Below, in pieces: positions 37,184 through 45,579 of a DNA stretch of 64,000 nt; position 1 is the first letter of the stretch, and every line of letters begins with the position of its first letter. The translations under genes were made by a program, and so were the position numbers. Below the pieces are notes generated by a model. It worked only from the letters and a program-made list of their open reading frames with translations. It was not told the origin of the DNA and searched no databases. Source of the DNA: GCA-2720865 sp047630275 (GTDB lineage: Bacteria; Bdellovibrionota; Bacteriovoracia; Bacteriovoracales; Bacteriovoracaceae); the NCBI GenBank assembly GCA_047630275.1, contig JBLHVN010000002.1:992001-1056000 (forward strand). The letters run 5' to 3'.

Positions 37184-39159
37184 GTTCCTTCTGAACAAAA
37201 ACTTTGAGCAACCAATCTTCTTCCATCTAGGAACTCGACTCGCATATTAATCACTCCCTGTCCGGTTCCGATAAAGAAGGCATGCTTGGTTAAAATTGAA
37301 GGCTCCTCTGAGAGAACACCATCTTCATCAAGATAATGAAGTTTGACTTCCATAGGCCCAACACTATCTTCTCCGTCATACAAAATCTCTAACACAGGTT
37401 CTGATAGGTTTAGTTGAATCACACATTGATGCTCTAGGTTTCCTATTCCTTCGGCCCTAAGAATTGATTCTACAAAGCTATTGCTTGGAAGAATAACGTA
37501 GTTTGAAAGTCTCATCCCAGCAAAGATCGTATCTCCAAGATGGTCAAACGCAAGATAGGTATTTGAACTGGCAACACCAGTGAATTTAGGAAATTCGAAA
37601 CTGTTAATGCCTAATTGTTTTGGTTTTTTCTCTGTGCCAAATGCATTTATCTGGGACGCTGAGATGGTTAGTTCTTTAGATTTTTTGGATAATGGGTTGA
37701 TCTCGAATGCTTCAAATCTAAAAGAAAATGGATCCCTCACCTGAAAGTATTCAAAAGTAACTTCATTTTCGGCAAGAAAAACTAGCTTCTCGTGAGTGCT
37801 ACCATTTGTGTCTAGGAAACGAACAACAGAGTTTCCTGGCTCAACTCCTACGTAGAGAACATATTTGTAAGAGCTCTCTTGAGTAGTTACTTTAAAATCT
37901 TCGTTTAGGAATGTTCTAGCTTCAGATTTTTTATCAATATCAACGTCAATTCCTTTTTCACCTAAGTCTAAAAGAAGGTATGAGCCGAGCCCTTTCAAAT
38001 TTTCTTTATCAAGTAAGGCATGTAGGGCCTCTCTTTCTAATAAGGGTACTTCAAACAAGCCACCACCTAGATAGAGTGGAATTGAAGTTCTTGTATTTAC
38101 AAAATGCTCACTAAGTAAGGTACCGTGGATATAGTTTGATTGCTCTAGGTTTGAAGTTAGTTTAAGTACACCTTCAGCTTCGTCATAGATTCTTTCATTT
38201 TTATCATAGTGTGGAACAAACTCGATCCCACTTACTGAGTCCATCAAGCCCTTATCAAGCTTAACCCCTAAGGTAATGACCTCAGCTTCAAGCATAATAG
38301 ACTTTGCTTTATACTTAGTTGGGTTCTCATTTTTTTCAGGCGCTGGTGGAGTAATGACAGAATAACCACCAACTGTTTTAGGCTCTGACTTAGCAATCTT
38401 CTTAGGTGAAGATTTCATTTCTCTTTCAATAGCCTTTAAAACAGCATTACTAATATCATCATCTTCTTTTTCTTCTTTATAACTAAAGAAGACTAGGTCT
38501 TCGGTTCCAGACTTAGAAGCTTCTGGCTTCTTTGAAGCACGTTCAGTTGATGACTGAACCAGTTTAACTAAATCTTCTTCTGAATGTTGAGCGATTGTCT
38601 TATTTTCCTCATCTTTGAAGAAATCAACATAAGCAAGTATCTCTTCACCGATACCTATTTCATCGTAAAAACTACTCCAGTTTGTGGCTTCTTCTTTTCT
38701 TTCAACGACAATCCTAGGACTATAAAAATCGGATTGAAGACTTAATGAGGACTTATCCTCTAAAATTAGGCCAAAACTTAACTCTTTAACCTTTAGATTC
38801 TCTGCCAATAAAACAGGATCACCACCTTGGAAGTCTTTTTCAATGGGCTCAATTGGTAAATAGTCTAAGTAAAAAAGAGATGATGCATTTGAATAGATTC
38901 TTTCAATACTCGTTTCAAATTTATGAATATCTTCACTTAATTTTAAAGATCCGCCTAAGAGATTTAAGCTTCTATTAGGTTTACTAAAAAGTAAGGGATA
39001 TTTTATATGCTTAAATTTTTTAAACACAGATGCAACCGGTGTGTTACCAATTGAAACTTCCCAGTTCAGAGAAAAGTATCCCAAGAATCCAAGACCGATG
39101 GAATAGATGGCGCCGAGGCTAACGAATGCTAAGATCAATTTTTTCAAATACTTATGCAT
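37162..39159 (-). CDS. Large membrane-anchored hypothetical protein
   Basis: This 665-residue protein has a single membrane anchor or uncleaved signal (residues ~8-30, LILAFVSLGAIYSIGLGFLGYF). Residues ~200-270 are Lys/Glu/Ser-rich and probably disordered (KKPEASKSGTEDL, IEREMKSSPKKI). The rest looks beta-rich with Ig-like sandwich spacing (YKYVLYVGVEPGNSVVRFLD). I recognise no family; it may be lineage-specific. It lies downstream of the ATP synthase operon but after a strong terminator, so it probably has its own promoter. A structural periplasmic role is possible. Confidence 0.65.
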   Translation of the reverse strand: MHKYLKKLILAFVSLGAIYSIGLGFLGYFSLNWEVSIGNTPVASVFKKFKHIKYPLLFSKPNRSLNLLGGSLKLSEDIHKFETSIERIYSNASSLFYLDYLPIEPIEKDFQGGDPVLLAENLKVKELSFGLILEDKSSLSLQSDFYSPRIVVERKEEATNWSSFYDEIGIGEEILAYVDFFKDEENKTIAQHSEEDLVKLVQSSTERASKKPEASKSGTEDLVFFSYKEEKEDDDISNAVLKAIEREMKSSPKKIAKSEPKTVGGYSVITPPAPEKNENPTKYKAKSIMLEAEVITLGVKLDKGLMDSVSGIEFVPHYDKNERIYDEAEGVLKLTSNLEQSNYIHGTLLSEHFVNTRTSIPLYLGGGLFEVPLLEREALHALLDKENLKGLGSYLLLDLGEKGIDVDIDKKSEARTFLNEDFKVTTQESSYKYVLYVGVEPGNSVVRFLDTNGSTHEKLVFLAENEVTFEYFQVRDPFSFRFEAFEINPLSKKSKELTISASQINAFGTEKKPKQLGINSFEFPKFTGVASSNTYLAFDHLGDTIFAGMRLSNYVILPSNSFVESILRAEGIGNLEHQCVIQLNLSEPVLEILYDGEDSVGPMEVKLHYLDEDGVLSEEPSILTKHAFFIGTGQGVINMRVEFLDGRRLVAQSFCSEGTYLVEQL

Positions 39160-39198
39160 ACATCTATTGTGCCTGAGCTTAGCAATTTTTCAATAGGT

Positions 39199-39226
39199 AA
39201 AAAAAAGGGGACCGAAAAGGTCCCCT
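39199..39226 (-). terminator. Rho-independent terminator of the ATP synthase operon
   Basis: On the minus strand AGGGGACC and GGTCCCCT form a perfect 8-bp GC-rich stem with a TTTTC loop, followed by a run of eight T. It sits 28 bp after the atpC stop, the classic layout. Confidence 0.92.
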
Positions 39227-39253
39227 AAATAATTCTTAAATTTAACAGAAATT

Positions 39254-39670
39254 TTACTTAGCTGAACCAAGTTGAATTCTAAGCTTTGATCTTTCGATCT
39301 TTCTAGAATACTTGGTCCTCTCATCATCAGTCAGATCGTCTTTAGTTAGCATGTCTTCAGCGTTCTTTAGCGACATCTTAGCTCTCTCTACATCAATATC
39401 TTTATTCTCTTCAGATACTTGACTCAAAATAACTACTTTATCGTTTAAAACCTTACAAACACCCGTAGTAATTGTGAAAAAACGATCTGCATCATCTGAC
39501 CCACCGAAAACACTAAGCTCACCCGTAGCTAACTTAGTTACGATATGAGTATGGTTTTCTAAAACGTTAATCTGCCCACCTTCCGTTGGAATCAATAATG
39601 ACTCCGCTGGAAGATTCTTAGCGACAACTTTATTGGGTGTAAGAATATCTACAGTATAATGATTAGACAT
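39254..39670 (-). CDS. atpC: ATP synthase F1 epsilon subunit
   Basis: The epsilon subunit sits on the central stalk and regulates ATP hydrolysis. The N-terminal beta sandwich runs to residue ~85 (VDILTPNKVV, then SLLIPTEGGQINVLENHT) and the C-terminal helical hairpin covers ~90-138. Length (138) is standard. It is the last gene of the operon atpF'-F-H-A-G-D-C, 9 bp after atpD, and a terminator follows. Confidence 0.95.
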   Translation of the reverse strand: MSNHYTVDILTPNKVVAKNLPAESLLIPTEGGQINVLENHTHIVTKLATGELSVFGGSDDADRFFTITTGVCKVLNDKVVILSQVSEENKDIDVERAKMSLKNAEDMLTKDDLTDDERTKYSRKIERSKLRIQLGSAK

Positions 39671-39679
39671 ATTAATTCC

Positions 39680-41089
39680 TTAAAGTGTTTTGGCCTTTTC
39701 TTTAACCATATCCATTCCACCAACTAGGTAGAAGGCTTGCTCAGGAAGGTCATCACATTCACCACTTAAGATTGCTTTAAATGAAGCAATAGTGTCAGCG
39801 ATTTCAACAAATTGTCCTGGAGTTCCGGTAAAGATCTCAGCAACGTGAAATGGTTGAGAAAGAAATTTCTGAACCTTTCTAGCACGAGCAACAAGAACCT
39901 TATCTTCTTCAGATAATTCATCCATACCAAGAATTGCGATAATATCTTGAAGTTCTTTATATTTTTGAAGGATCTGCTGAACAGCACGAGCTGTTTCATA
40001 GTGTTCTTTTCCAAGAATATCCGGGCTAAGAATAGTTGAAGATGAAGTAAGTGGATCAACCGCTGGGTAAATACCAAGTTCAGCAATTGGACGAGATAAT
40101 TCTGTAGTAGCGTCCAAGTGAGCAAAGGTAGTGGCAGGCGCTGGATCGGTATAATCATCAGCAGGAACGTAAACGGCCTGAATAGAAGTAATTGATCCAT
40201 CATTTGTAGAAGTAATACGCTCTTGCATGGCACCCATTTCCGTACCTAGTGTTGGTTGGTAACCAACGGCAGAAGGAATACGACCAAGAAGGGCAGAAAC
40301 TTCTGAACCAGCTTGAGTAAAACGGAAGATATTATCAACGAAGAAAAGAACGTCTTGCTTTTGCTCATCTCTAAAATATTCTGCGATTGAAAGACCTGTA
40401 AGTGCAACTCTTGCACGAGCCCCTGGAGGCTCATTCATCTGACCATAAACTAGAGCAGTTTTACTAATAACACCGGACTCTTTCATTTCTTCGTAAAGAT
40501 CGTTTCCTTCACGTGTTCTTTCACCAACACCAGCAAATACTGAGAAACCACCGTGGTTAGTAGCAATATTGTTAATCAGTTCCATAATAAGAACTGTCTT
40601 ACCAACACCGGCACCACCAAAGAGACCAATCTTTCCACCTTTTAAGTAAGGAGCAAGAAGATCGATAACTTTAATACCTGTAAAGAATGGCTCTAGCTTT
40701 GTTGACTGAACTTCAAAAGTTGGAGCTGGTCTGTGAATATCATAAGTCTTATCACCCTTGATTGGACCAGCTTCATCAATCGGCTCTCCAATAACATTGA
40801 TAATTCTACCTAAACAACCCTCTCCCACAGGAGTTTGGATTGGCTTTCCAGTATCTAATACATCGATACCACGGCTAAGACCTTCAGTTGCATCCATAGC
40901 GATACAACGAACTAAGTTGTCACCAAGATGTGAAGCAACTTCAACTACGAGGTTGTTTTTTTCGTCTGAAATATTTGTGTTTGTCATTCTAAGAGCATTG
41001 TAAATAGCAGGAAGATTTCCACTTGGAAATTCCACATCCACAACAGGACCTAAAACTTGTTTCACAATACCTACGTTTGATTCTGACAT
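39680..41089 (-). CDS. atpD: ATP synthase F1 beta subunit
   Basis: The catalytic subunit of F1. Walker A GGAGVGKT is near residue 157, the GERTREGNDLYEEM segment carries the catalytic Glu, and the DELSEEDK motif (a DELSEED variant) is at ~395-402. Length (469) is typical. Conservation is very high, so the call is firm. It is 13 bp from atpG upstream. Confidence 0.98.
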   Translation of the reverse strand: MSESNVGIVKQVLGPVVDVEFPSGNLPAIYNALRMTNTNISDEKNNLVVEVASHLGDNLVRCIAMDATEGLSRGIDVLDTGKPIQTPVGEGCLGRIINVIGEPIDEAGPIKGDKTYDIHRPAPTFEVQSTKLEPFFTGIKVIDLLAPYLKGGKIGLFGGAGVGKTVLIMELINNIATNHGGFSVFAGVGERTREGNDLYEEMKESGVISKTALVYGQMNEPPGARARVALTGLSIAEYFRDEQKQDVLFFVDNIFRFTQAGSEVSALLGRIPSAVGYQPTLGTEMGAMQERITSTNDGSITSIQAVYVPADDYTDPAPATTFAHLDATTELSRPIAELGIYPAVDPLTSSSTILSPDILGKEHYETARAVQQILQKYKELQDIIAILGMDELSEEDKVLVARARKVQKFLSQPFHVAEIFTGTPGQFVEIADTIASFKAILSGECDDLPEQAFYLVGGMDMVKEKAKTL

Positions 41090-41102
41090 TGCAATATACT
41101 CC

Positions 41103-41969
41103 TTAACCGTTTAGCGATTCAGCACCTGATACAACTTCAATAAGTTCCGTTGTAATAGCTGCTTGTCTAAGTTTGTTCATTTTAATTGATAGTGATCTAA
41201 CTGCTTCCTTACAATTTGATGAGGCAGAGTCCATTGCACTCATTCTTGAACCATGCTCTGCTGCTGCACTATCAAGTACAGAAGTATAAAGCGTAGTAAC
41301 GAAAGCCTCTGGTATGAGGCTATCTAAAATAACCTCAGGTGAAGGCTCATATTTAAAATCAAAAGGAAATTCGTCTTTAACAGCGATCTTAGTTTCTTCA
41401 TCTAGTGACATAGGAAGCAGTTGCTTAATAGTCGGAGTAAAACTAATGGCAGAGTTAAAAACATTGTAAGCTACGAAAACTTTTCCAATTTCACCTGTTT
41501 TAAACATTTCGGCTAACTCATTACCAATTTGGGTAATTTCTTGAAAAGAAGGGTCTGCCTTAGCAAACTCATACTTCTTTCCAACATTAACTTCATTTTT
41601 AATTACATCCATTACTTTTTTTCCGATGAAATAAAGCTTTGGATCAAGTTCAGTACTTCCAGTCCATTTTCTAACTTCTTTAACAAGTTGAGAATTGAAA
41701 CCAGCACATAAACCTTTATTAGAAGAGACAACTAAGACTGCGCATCTTTTATTATCATTTTCTTCTAAGTAAGGATGAGAGTAGTTCTGAACAAGGGCAG
41801 AAATAGTCTTAATAGAGTTTTCTAACTCAGCAGCATAAGGCCGTGAGCTAGTAATTGCGACCTGGGCTCTAGCCAACTTCGCAGCAGATACCAATTTCAT
41901 AGCCGAAGTAATCTTCAGCGTTCCTTTGGTACTCTTAATTTTCTTTTTTAGGTCCTTTATATTGGCCAT
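41103..41969 (-). CDS. atpG: ATP synthase F1 gamma subunit
   Basis: The gamma subunit is the rotating shaft. The N-terminal helix ANIKDLKKKIKSTKGTLKIT is at residues 2-21 and the C-terminal helix, ending in LIEVVSGAESLNG, pairs with it as a coiled coil. The middle Rossmann-like part has SSNKGLCAGFN. Length (288) is normal. It lies between atpA and atpD in the usual order. Confidence 0.96.
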   Translation of the reverse strand: MANIKDLKKKIKSTKGTLKITSAMKLVSAAKLARAQVAITSSRPYAAELENSIKTISALVQNYSHPYLEENDNKRCAVLVVSSNKGLCAGFNSQLVKEVRKWTGSTELDPKLYFIGKKVMDVIKNEVNVGKKYEFAKADPSFQEITQIGNELAEMFKTGEIGKVFVAYNVFNSAISFTPTIKQLLPMSLDEETKIAVKDEFPFDFKYEPSPEVILDSLIPEAFVTTLYTSVLDSAAAEHGSRMSAMDSASSNCKEAVRSLSIKMNKLRQAAITTELIEVVSGAESLNG

Positions 41970-41982
41970 TTCTAGTCCTTAC

Positions 41983-43491
41983 TTAGAATCCTTTAGAAGC
42001 AACAAAGTCATTTACGACAGAAGTTAACTTCGAAGCACTATCATCAGAGATTGCACCATCATTAGTGATAGCGTTTACAAGATCTGAATGCTTATTTTTA
42101 ACATGATCAAGAAGTTCACCCTCTACTTCACCAACTCTATTAACAGGAACTTTATCAAAAAGACCTTTAGTAGCAGCGAAGAGTCCCATAACCTGATCAA
42201 TAACTTCTAGTGGAGAATATTGAGCTTGCTTAAGAAGCTCAACTAGTCTTTCACCTCTAGAGAGCTGAGCTTGAGTTGCTTCATCAAGGTCAGACCCAAA
42301 GGCGGCAAAGGCCGCTAGCTCACGAAACTGAGCAAGATCTAGACGAAGAGTACCAGCAACTTTTTTCATAGCTTTAATTTGAGCGGCACCACCAACTCTA
42401 GATACTGATAGACCAACGTTAACCGCTGGGCGAATACCTGAATTGAAAAGATCGGCTTCAAGGTAAATCTGACCATCAGTAATTGAAATCACGTTAGTCG
42501 GAATATAAGCAGAAACGTCACCTTCTTGAGTTTCAATAATAGGAAGTGCAGTCATTGAACCAGCACCTAGATCATCAGAAACCTTACAGGCTCTTTCTAG
42601 TAATCTAGAGTGAAGATAGAAAACATCCCCAGGGAAAGCTTCACGTCCTGGAGGACGACGAAGTAGAAGTGACATCTGACGATAAGCTTGAGCTTGTTTT
42701 GTTAGATCATCATATACGATAAGAGCATGCTTACCTTGATCTCTATAGTATTCACCCATAGTACAACCAGTATAGGGAGCAAGAAACTGTAGAGGCGCTG
42801 GGTTTGAAGCAGTAGCAGAAACGATAATTGTATAATCCATCGCACCTGATTCTTTAAGCTTCTGAGCAACCTGACGAACAGTAGAGTTCTTTTGTCCGAT
42901 CGCTACATAAATACATACAACGTCTTTACCTTTTTGATTGATAATCGTATCGATCGCAACAGCAGTCTTACCTGTTTTACGGTCACCAATAATAAGTTCA
43001 CGCTGACCACGCCCAATTGGGATCATTGAATCAATCGCTTTAATACCAGTCTGAAGTGGCTCATGTACTGATTTTCTACCTAGAATACCAGGAGCTTTAA
43101 CTTCAACTCTTGAGAATTTTTCAGCCTTAATTTCGCCTTGACCATCAATTGGCTCACCAATCGCGTTCACAACTCTACCTAGAAGAGCATCACCAACAGG
43201 AACTTCAACAATCTTTTCAGTTCTCTTAACAGTACTACCTTCTCTAATTTGAACATCATCACCAAGAACAGCAACACCAACGTTGTTTGATTCAAGGTTA
43301 AGAACCATACCTTTTGTACCAGTTTCAAATTCAACTAGTTCACCGGCCATCACATTTTTTAGACCAAAAACACGAGCAACACCGTCACCAATAGTTAGTA
43401 CAGTACCTACTTCATCTACTTGAAGACGAGTTTCAAAGTTTGAAATTCTGTCTTTAATGATGCTGGTAATTTCTTCAGGATTCATCGACAT
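41983..43491 (-). CDS. atpA: ATP synthase F1 alpha subunit
   Basis: The non-catalytic nucleotide-binding subunit of F1. Walker A GDRKTGKT is at ~169-176; the alpha-specific segments GIKAIDSMIPIGRGQREL and SLLLRRPPGREAFPGDVFY are present. Length (502) is standard. The frame opens MSMN, and either Met could be the start. It sits 18 bp from atpH upstream. Confidence 0.98.
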   Translation of the reverse strand: MSMNPEEITSIIKDRISNFETRLQVDEVGTVLTIGDGVARVFGLKNVMAGELVEFETGTKGMVLNLESNNVGVAVLGDDVQIREGSTVKRTEKIVEVPVGDALLGRVVNAIGEPIDGQGEIKAEKFSRVEVKAPGILGRKSVHEPLQTGIKAIDSMIPIGRGQRELIIGDRKTGKTAVAIDTIINQKGKDVVCIYVAIGQKNSTVRQVAQKLKESGAMDYTIIVSATASNPAPLQFLAPYTGCTMGEYYRDQGKHALIVYDDLTKQAQAYRQMSLLLRRPPGREAFPGDVFYLHSRLLERACKVSDDLGAGSMTALPIIETQEGDVSAYIPTNVISITDGQIYLEADLFNSGIRPAVNVGLSVSRVGGAAQIKAMKKVAGTLRLDLAQFRELAAFAAFGSDLDEATQAQLSRGERLVELLKQAQYSPLEVIDQVMGLFAATKGLFDKVPVNRVGEVEGELLDHVKNKHSDLVNAITNDGAISDDSASKLTSVVNDFVASKGF

Positions 43492-43509
43492 TTTAAACCT
43501 CTATTATAT

Positions 43510-44049
43510 TTATGAATTAAGAACAGATTCTTTAAATCTATTAAGTTGATTATCTAATGAAGCATCTAACTGAAGATCATCGACTGAGATTTTATAGCCA
43601 GCTGAGATCTTAGAATTTTGCTTGTATGTTAGTTCGGCAGTAAGGCCTAGTTTTTCTTTTAAGTAAGTTTTCATTTTATTCTTGAACTCTTCAGTACAAT
43701 CTTTTCCTGCACCTTCAATTGTTCCTCTTAAGAATCCGCTTTTGTGATCATCAATCACAACAACTTCTTTAAAAATAAGAGGAAGGAGTCCTATTCTTTT
43801 TTCTTGTACTAAGAAAGTAATAAAATGGTTTGTAATAGGAGAAAGATTTAACTTCGAAGTAATTTCACTTAGAACTGCCAACTTTTCTTCAACAGTAAAC
43901 ACATCTAGAAAAAGTAAGTTTTCAAGATTATTCGAGCTGTTAATGATTTCAGTTAAAGTTGTTAGTTCTTTAGCTGCATTAACGTTCTTAGGCTCAGCCA
44001 ATTCAATAAAAGCTTTTGCATAGGCATTACTTACTTGTAGTTCTTTCAT
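43510..44049 (-). CDS. atpH: ATP synthase F1 delta subunit
   Basis: The delta subunit (OSCP type) joins the F1 head to the peripheral stalk. The N-terminal six-helix bundle begins VSNAYAKAFIELA, and the C-terminal strand region has the SAGYKISVDDLQLDASLDNQL pattern of the family. Length (179) is typical. It follows the second b-type gene by 12 bp. Confidence 0.93.
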   Translation of the reverse strand: MKELQVSNAYAKAFIELAEPKNVNAAKELTTLTEIINSSNNLENLLFLDVFTVEEKLAVLSEITSKLNLSPITNHFITFLVQEKRIGLLPLIFKEVVVIDDHKSGFLRGTIEGAGKDCTEEFKNKMKTYLKEKLGLTAELTYKQNSKISAGYKISVDDLQLDASLDNQLNRFKESVLNS

Positions 44050-44061
44050 CTAAATCACCAA

Positions 44062-44595
44062 TTATATTTGTGAGACTAACTTGTTAGTTGCTTTATCTTG
44101 CAAGTTATTATCATTAGAAACTTTTGATTTAACTCTTGTGATTACTTCATCTAAAAGTCCAGAGTTCAAGTTTCTTCCCATCTGTATTTTTTCACTTTCT
44201 ATTCTATTTTTAGCATCGGAATGGAGAGAAGCAATCAATCCATCAGTTTCAGTTGCGTGTTCTTTTGAAAAAGAATTAGCATTTTGTTCAGCTTCTTTAA
44301 GGATCTTATTTTTTTCTGAATCAAGATTAGCCATTTTCTTGTTGTATTCATCAAGTCTAATTTGTGCCTCTTTATTCTTTTCTTCAGCAAGACCAAAAAG
44401 TGATGTTACATCTTCAGCATTCTTATCGAACATTGCCTTAACAGGCTTACGAAGCATGATACCAAGTGTTCCAAAAAGAAGAATGAAGTTAATAGTAGGG
44501 TAAGTTAGATCTACTAGAGTCCCTGTACCCTTACTGGCGGCAAAAGCCTCAGTAGTGATTAATAATGTGCTAAGAAAAAACAGTGATAATTTCAT
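44062..44595 (-). CDS. atpF: ATP synthase b-type subunit with signal-like N-terminus
   Basis: This 177-residue protein is a peripheral-stalk b subunit. Residues 1-19 look like a cleavable signal (MKLSLFFLSTLLITTEAFA), followed by a short linker, a second hydrophobic segment (~28-47, TYPTINFILLFGTLGIML) that is the true b anchor, and a long charged coiled coil to the end. A signal-like leader before the b anchor also occurs in some deltaproteobacterial b subunits. It follows a second b-type gene by 13 bp, so the stalk is probably a b/b' heterodimer. Confidence 0.88.
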   Translation of the reverse strand: MKLSLFFLSTLLITTEAFAASKGTGTLVDLTYPTINFILLFGTLGIMLRKPVKAMFDKNAEDVTSLFGLAEEKNKEAQIRLDEYNKKMANLDSEKNKILKEAEQNANSFSKEHATETDGLIASLHSDAKNRIESEKIQMGRNLNSGLLDEVITRVKSKVSNDNNLQDKATNKLVSQI

Positions 44596-44608
44596 TTATT
44601 CCCCAAGC

Positions 44609-45070
44609 CTATGTTGTTAAACGGTTTGAAAGTTCATCAGCAAGAGCGTCAGCATTTTTTAAGAGTTGTTCCTTTTTAACTTGGAACTCTTTCTCAATCT
44701 CTGATCTCTGAGCATCAAGCTCTTTGTTAACATCTGCTTCAACAGATTTAAAACGAGCTCGCTCTTTATCTATTGTAAGAGTTTTCTTCTCACTAAAGAT
44801 TTCCTGAGCCTTAACATTAGTCTCACGAACTTGTTCACTATACTTGTTAGCTAGTTTTTCTGCTTCGGCAAATTTATCATTGGCCGTACTTTCTAACTTA
44901 GTTGTCTTCCCCTCTCGTTGTTCTAAAACAAAGAGCAACTTATTAAAGAAGAGAACTTTCAAAATGAAAAAAGTCCCTAAGAAAATTAAGAATTGAAAAA
45001 TAATTGTAGAATCAATGCCTAGTTTCCTAAAGACATCAACGCTTTCAAAAAATGCATTAATTTGGTCCAT
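44609..45070 (-). CDS. ATP synthase b'-type subunit
   Basis: First gene of the ATP synthase operon. One membrane helix (~18-38, TIIFQFLIFLGTFFILKVLFF) is followed by the b-type Arg-Glu segment (VLEQREGKT) and a ~100-residue coiled coil. I place the start at the ATG at 45070 because GAGG lies 6 nt before it; the ATG at 45076 would directly abut that site. Length is then 153 residues. Which of the two b genes is atpF and which the b' (atpX) form cannot be decided by eye. The a and c subunit genes are not in the window. Confidence 0.88.
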   Translation of the reverse strand: MDQINAFFESVDVFRKLGIDSTIIFQFLIFLGTFFILKVLFFNKLLFVLEQREGKTTKLESTANDKFAEAEKLANKYSEQVRETNVKAQEIFSEKKTLTIDKERARFKSVEADVNKELDAQRSEIEKEFQVKKEQLLKNADALADELSNRLTT

Positions 45071-45122
45071 AAACATCCTCGGTCGACCAGATTACTCAGT
45101 AAGTTCTTGAAATTGAAGTTAA

Positions 45123-45151
45123 TTAATAAAGCCTAGCTAGACTAACGTCAA
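45123..45151 (-). promoter_or_regulatory. Promoter of the ATP synthase operon
   Basis: On the minus strand TTGACG (45146-45151) and TATTAA (45123-45128) are exactly 17 bp apart, ~50 bp before the first operon start. A hairpin-forming inverted repeat, CAAGGAC-gtttt-GTCCTTG at 45149-45167, overlaps the -35 box and could be an operator or the end of the bactofilin transcript; it has no T-run. Confidence 0.65.
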
Positions 45152-45204
45152 GGACGTTTTGTCCTTGGAATTAAGATTAAACAAGTTGGATTTTTACGCT
45201 TTGT

Positions 45205-45549
45205 TTACAATTGTTTATTGTCGGCCATTTTTGTCGTCCCATGAAAAATGACGCCCTCTTCCACAATCAAACTTGGAGTTGTGATAGTTCCTTCAAATCT
45301 CGCGGGCTTAATGATTTCGACGCGTGACGTCGCTTTAACATTCCCCTTAACCGTTCCTGATATCAATATAATATTGGCATTGATATCAGCATTCACGATA
45401 GCACCTTCAGAGACTATGACTGTATCGTTTGAAAAGACAGAGCCGTTAACAATACCAGCGATCCTGGCAACGCCATTAAAACTCAAATTTCCTTCGAACT
45501 TACAGCCCTCTTCAATGATAGCTGAAATCTCGCCTTTAACATTTCGCAT
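45205..45549 (-). CDS. Bactofilin
   Basis: Bactofilins polymerise without nucleotides into filaments that position cell-wall enzymes or, in Myxococcus, chromosome-segregation proteins. This 114-residue protein is a nearly pure right-handed beta-helix: six-residue rungs with repeating V/I and G (GKF.GNL, ARIAGIVNGSV, ADINANIILISGTVKGNV), from ~residue 8 to ~105. Length is typical. It is 30 bp after parB on the same strand, which suggests a link to origin segregation. The gap holds a perfect GGTCCTATAGGACC palindrome 15 bp before the ATG. Confidence 0.9.
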   Translation of the reverse strand: MRNVKGEISAIIEEGCKFEGNLSFNGVARIAGIVNGSVFSNDTVIVSEGAIVNADINANIILISGTVKGNVKATSRVEIIKPARFEGTITTPSLIVEEGVIFHGTTKMADNKQL

Positions 45550-45563
45550 TATAAATCCAATGT

Positions 45564-45577
45564 GGTCCTATAGGACC
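45564..45577. repeat. Single GGTCCTATAGGACC palindrome between parB and bactofilin
   Basis: A perfect 14-bp palindrome identical to the repeats inside mnmE, lying 2 bp after the parB stop and 15 bp before the bactofilin start. As RNA it can form a GGUCC/GGACC stem with a UAUA loop. It is noncoding here. Confidence 0.85.
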
Positions 45578-45579
45578 AA

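Noticed and set aside
39766..40434. Leu-rich open frames on the same strand inside atpD
   Set aside because: They are out-of-frame shadows of a highly conserved gene.
45071..45076. ATG at 45076 as start of the first ATP synthase gene
   Set aside because: The GAGG ribosome-binding site directly abuts it; the ATG at 45070 has correct spacing.
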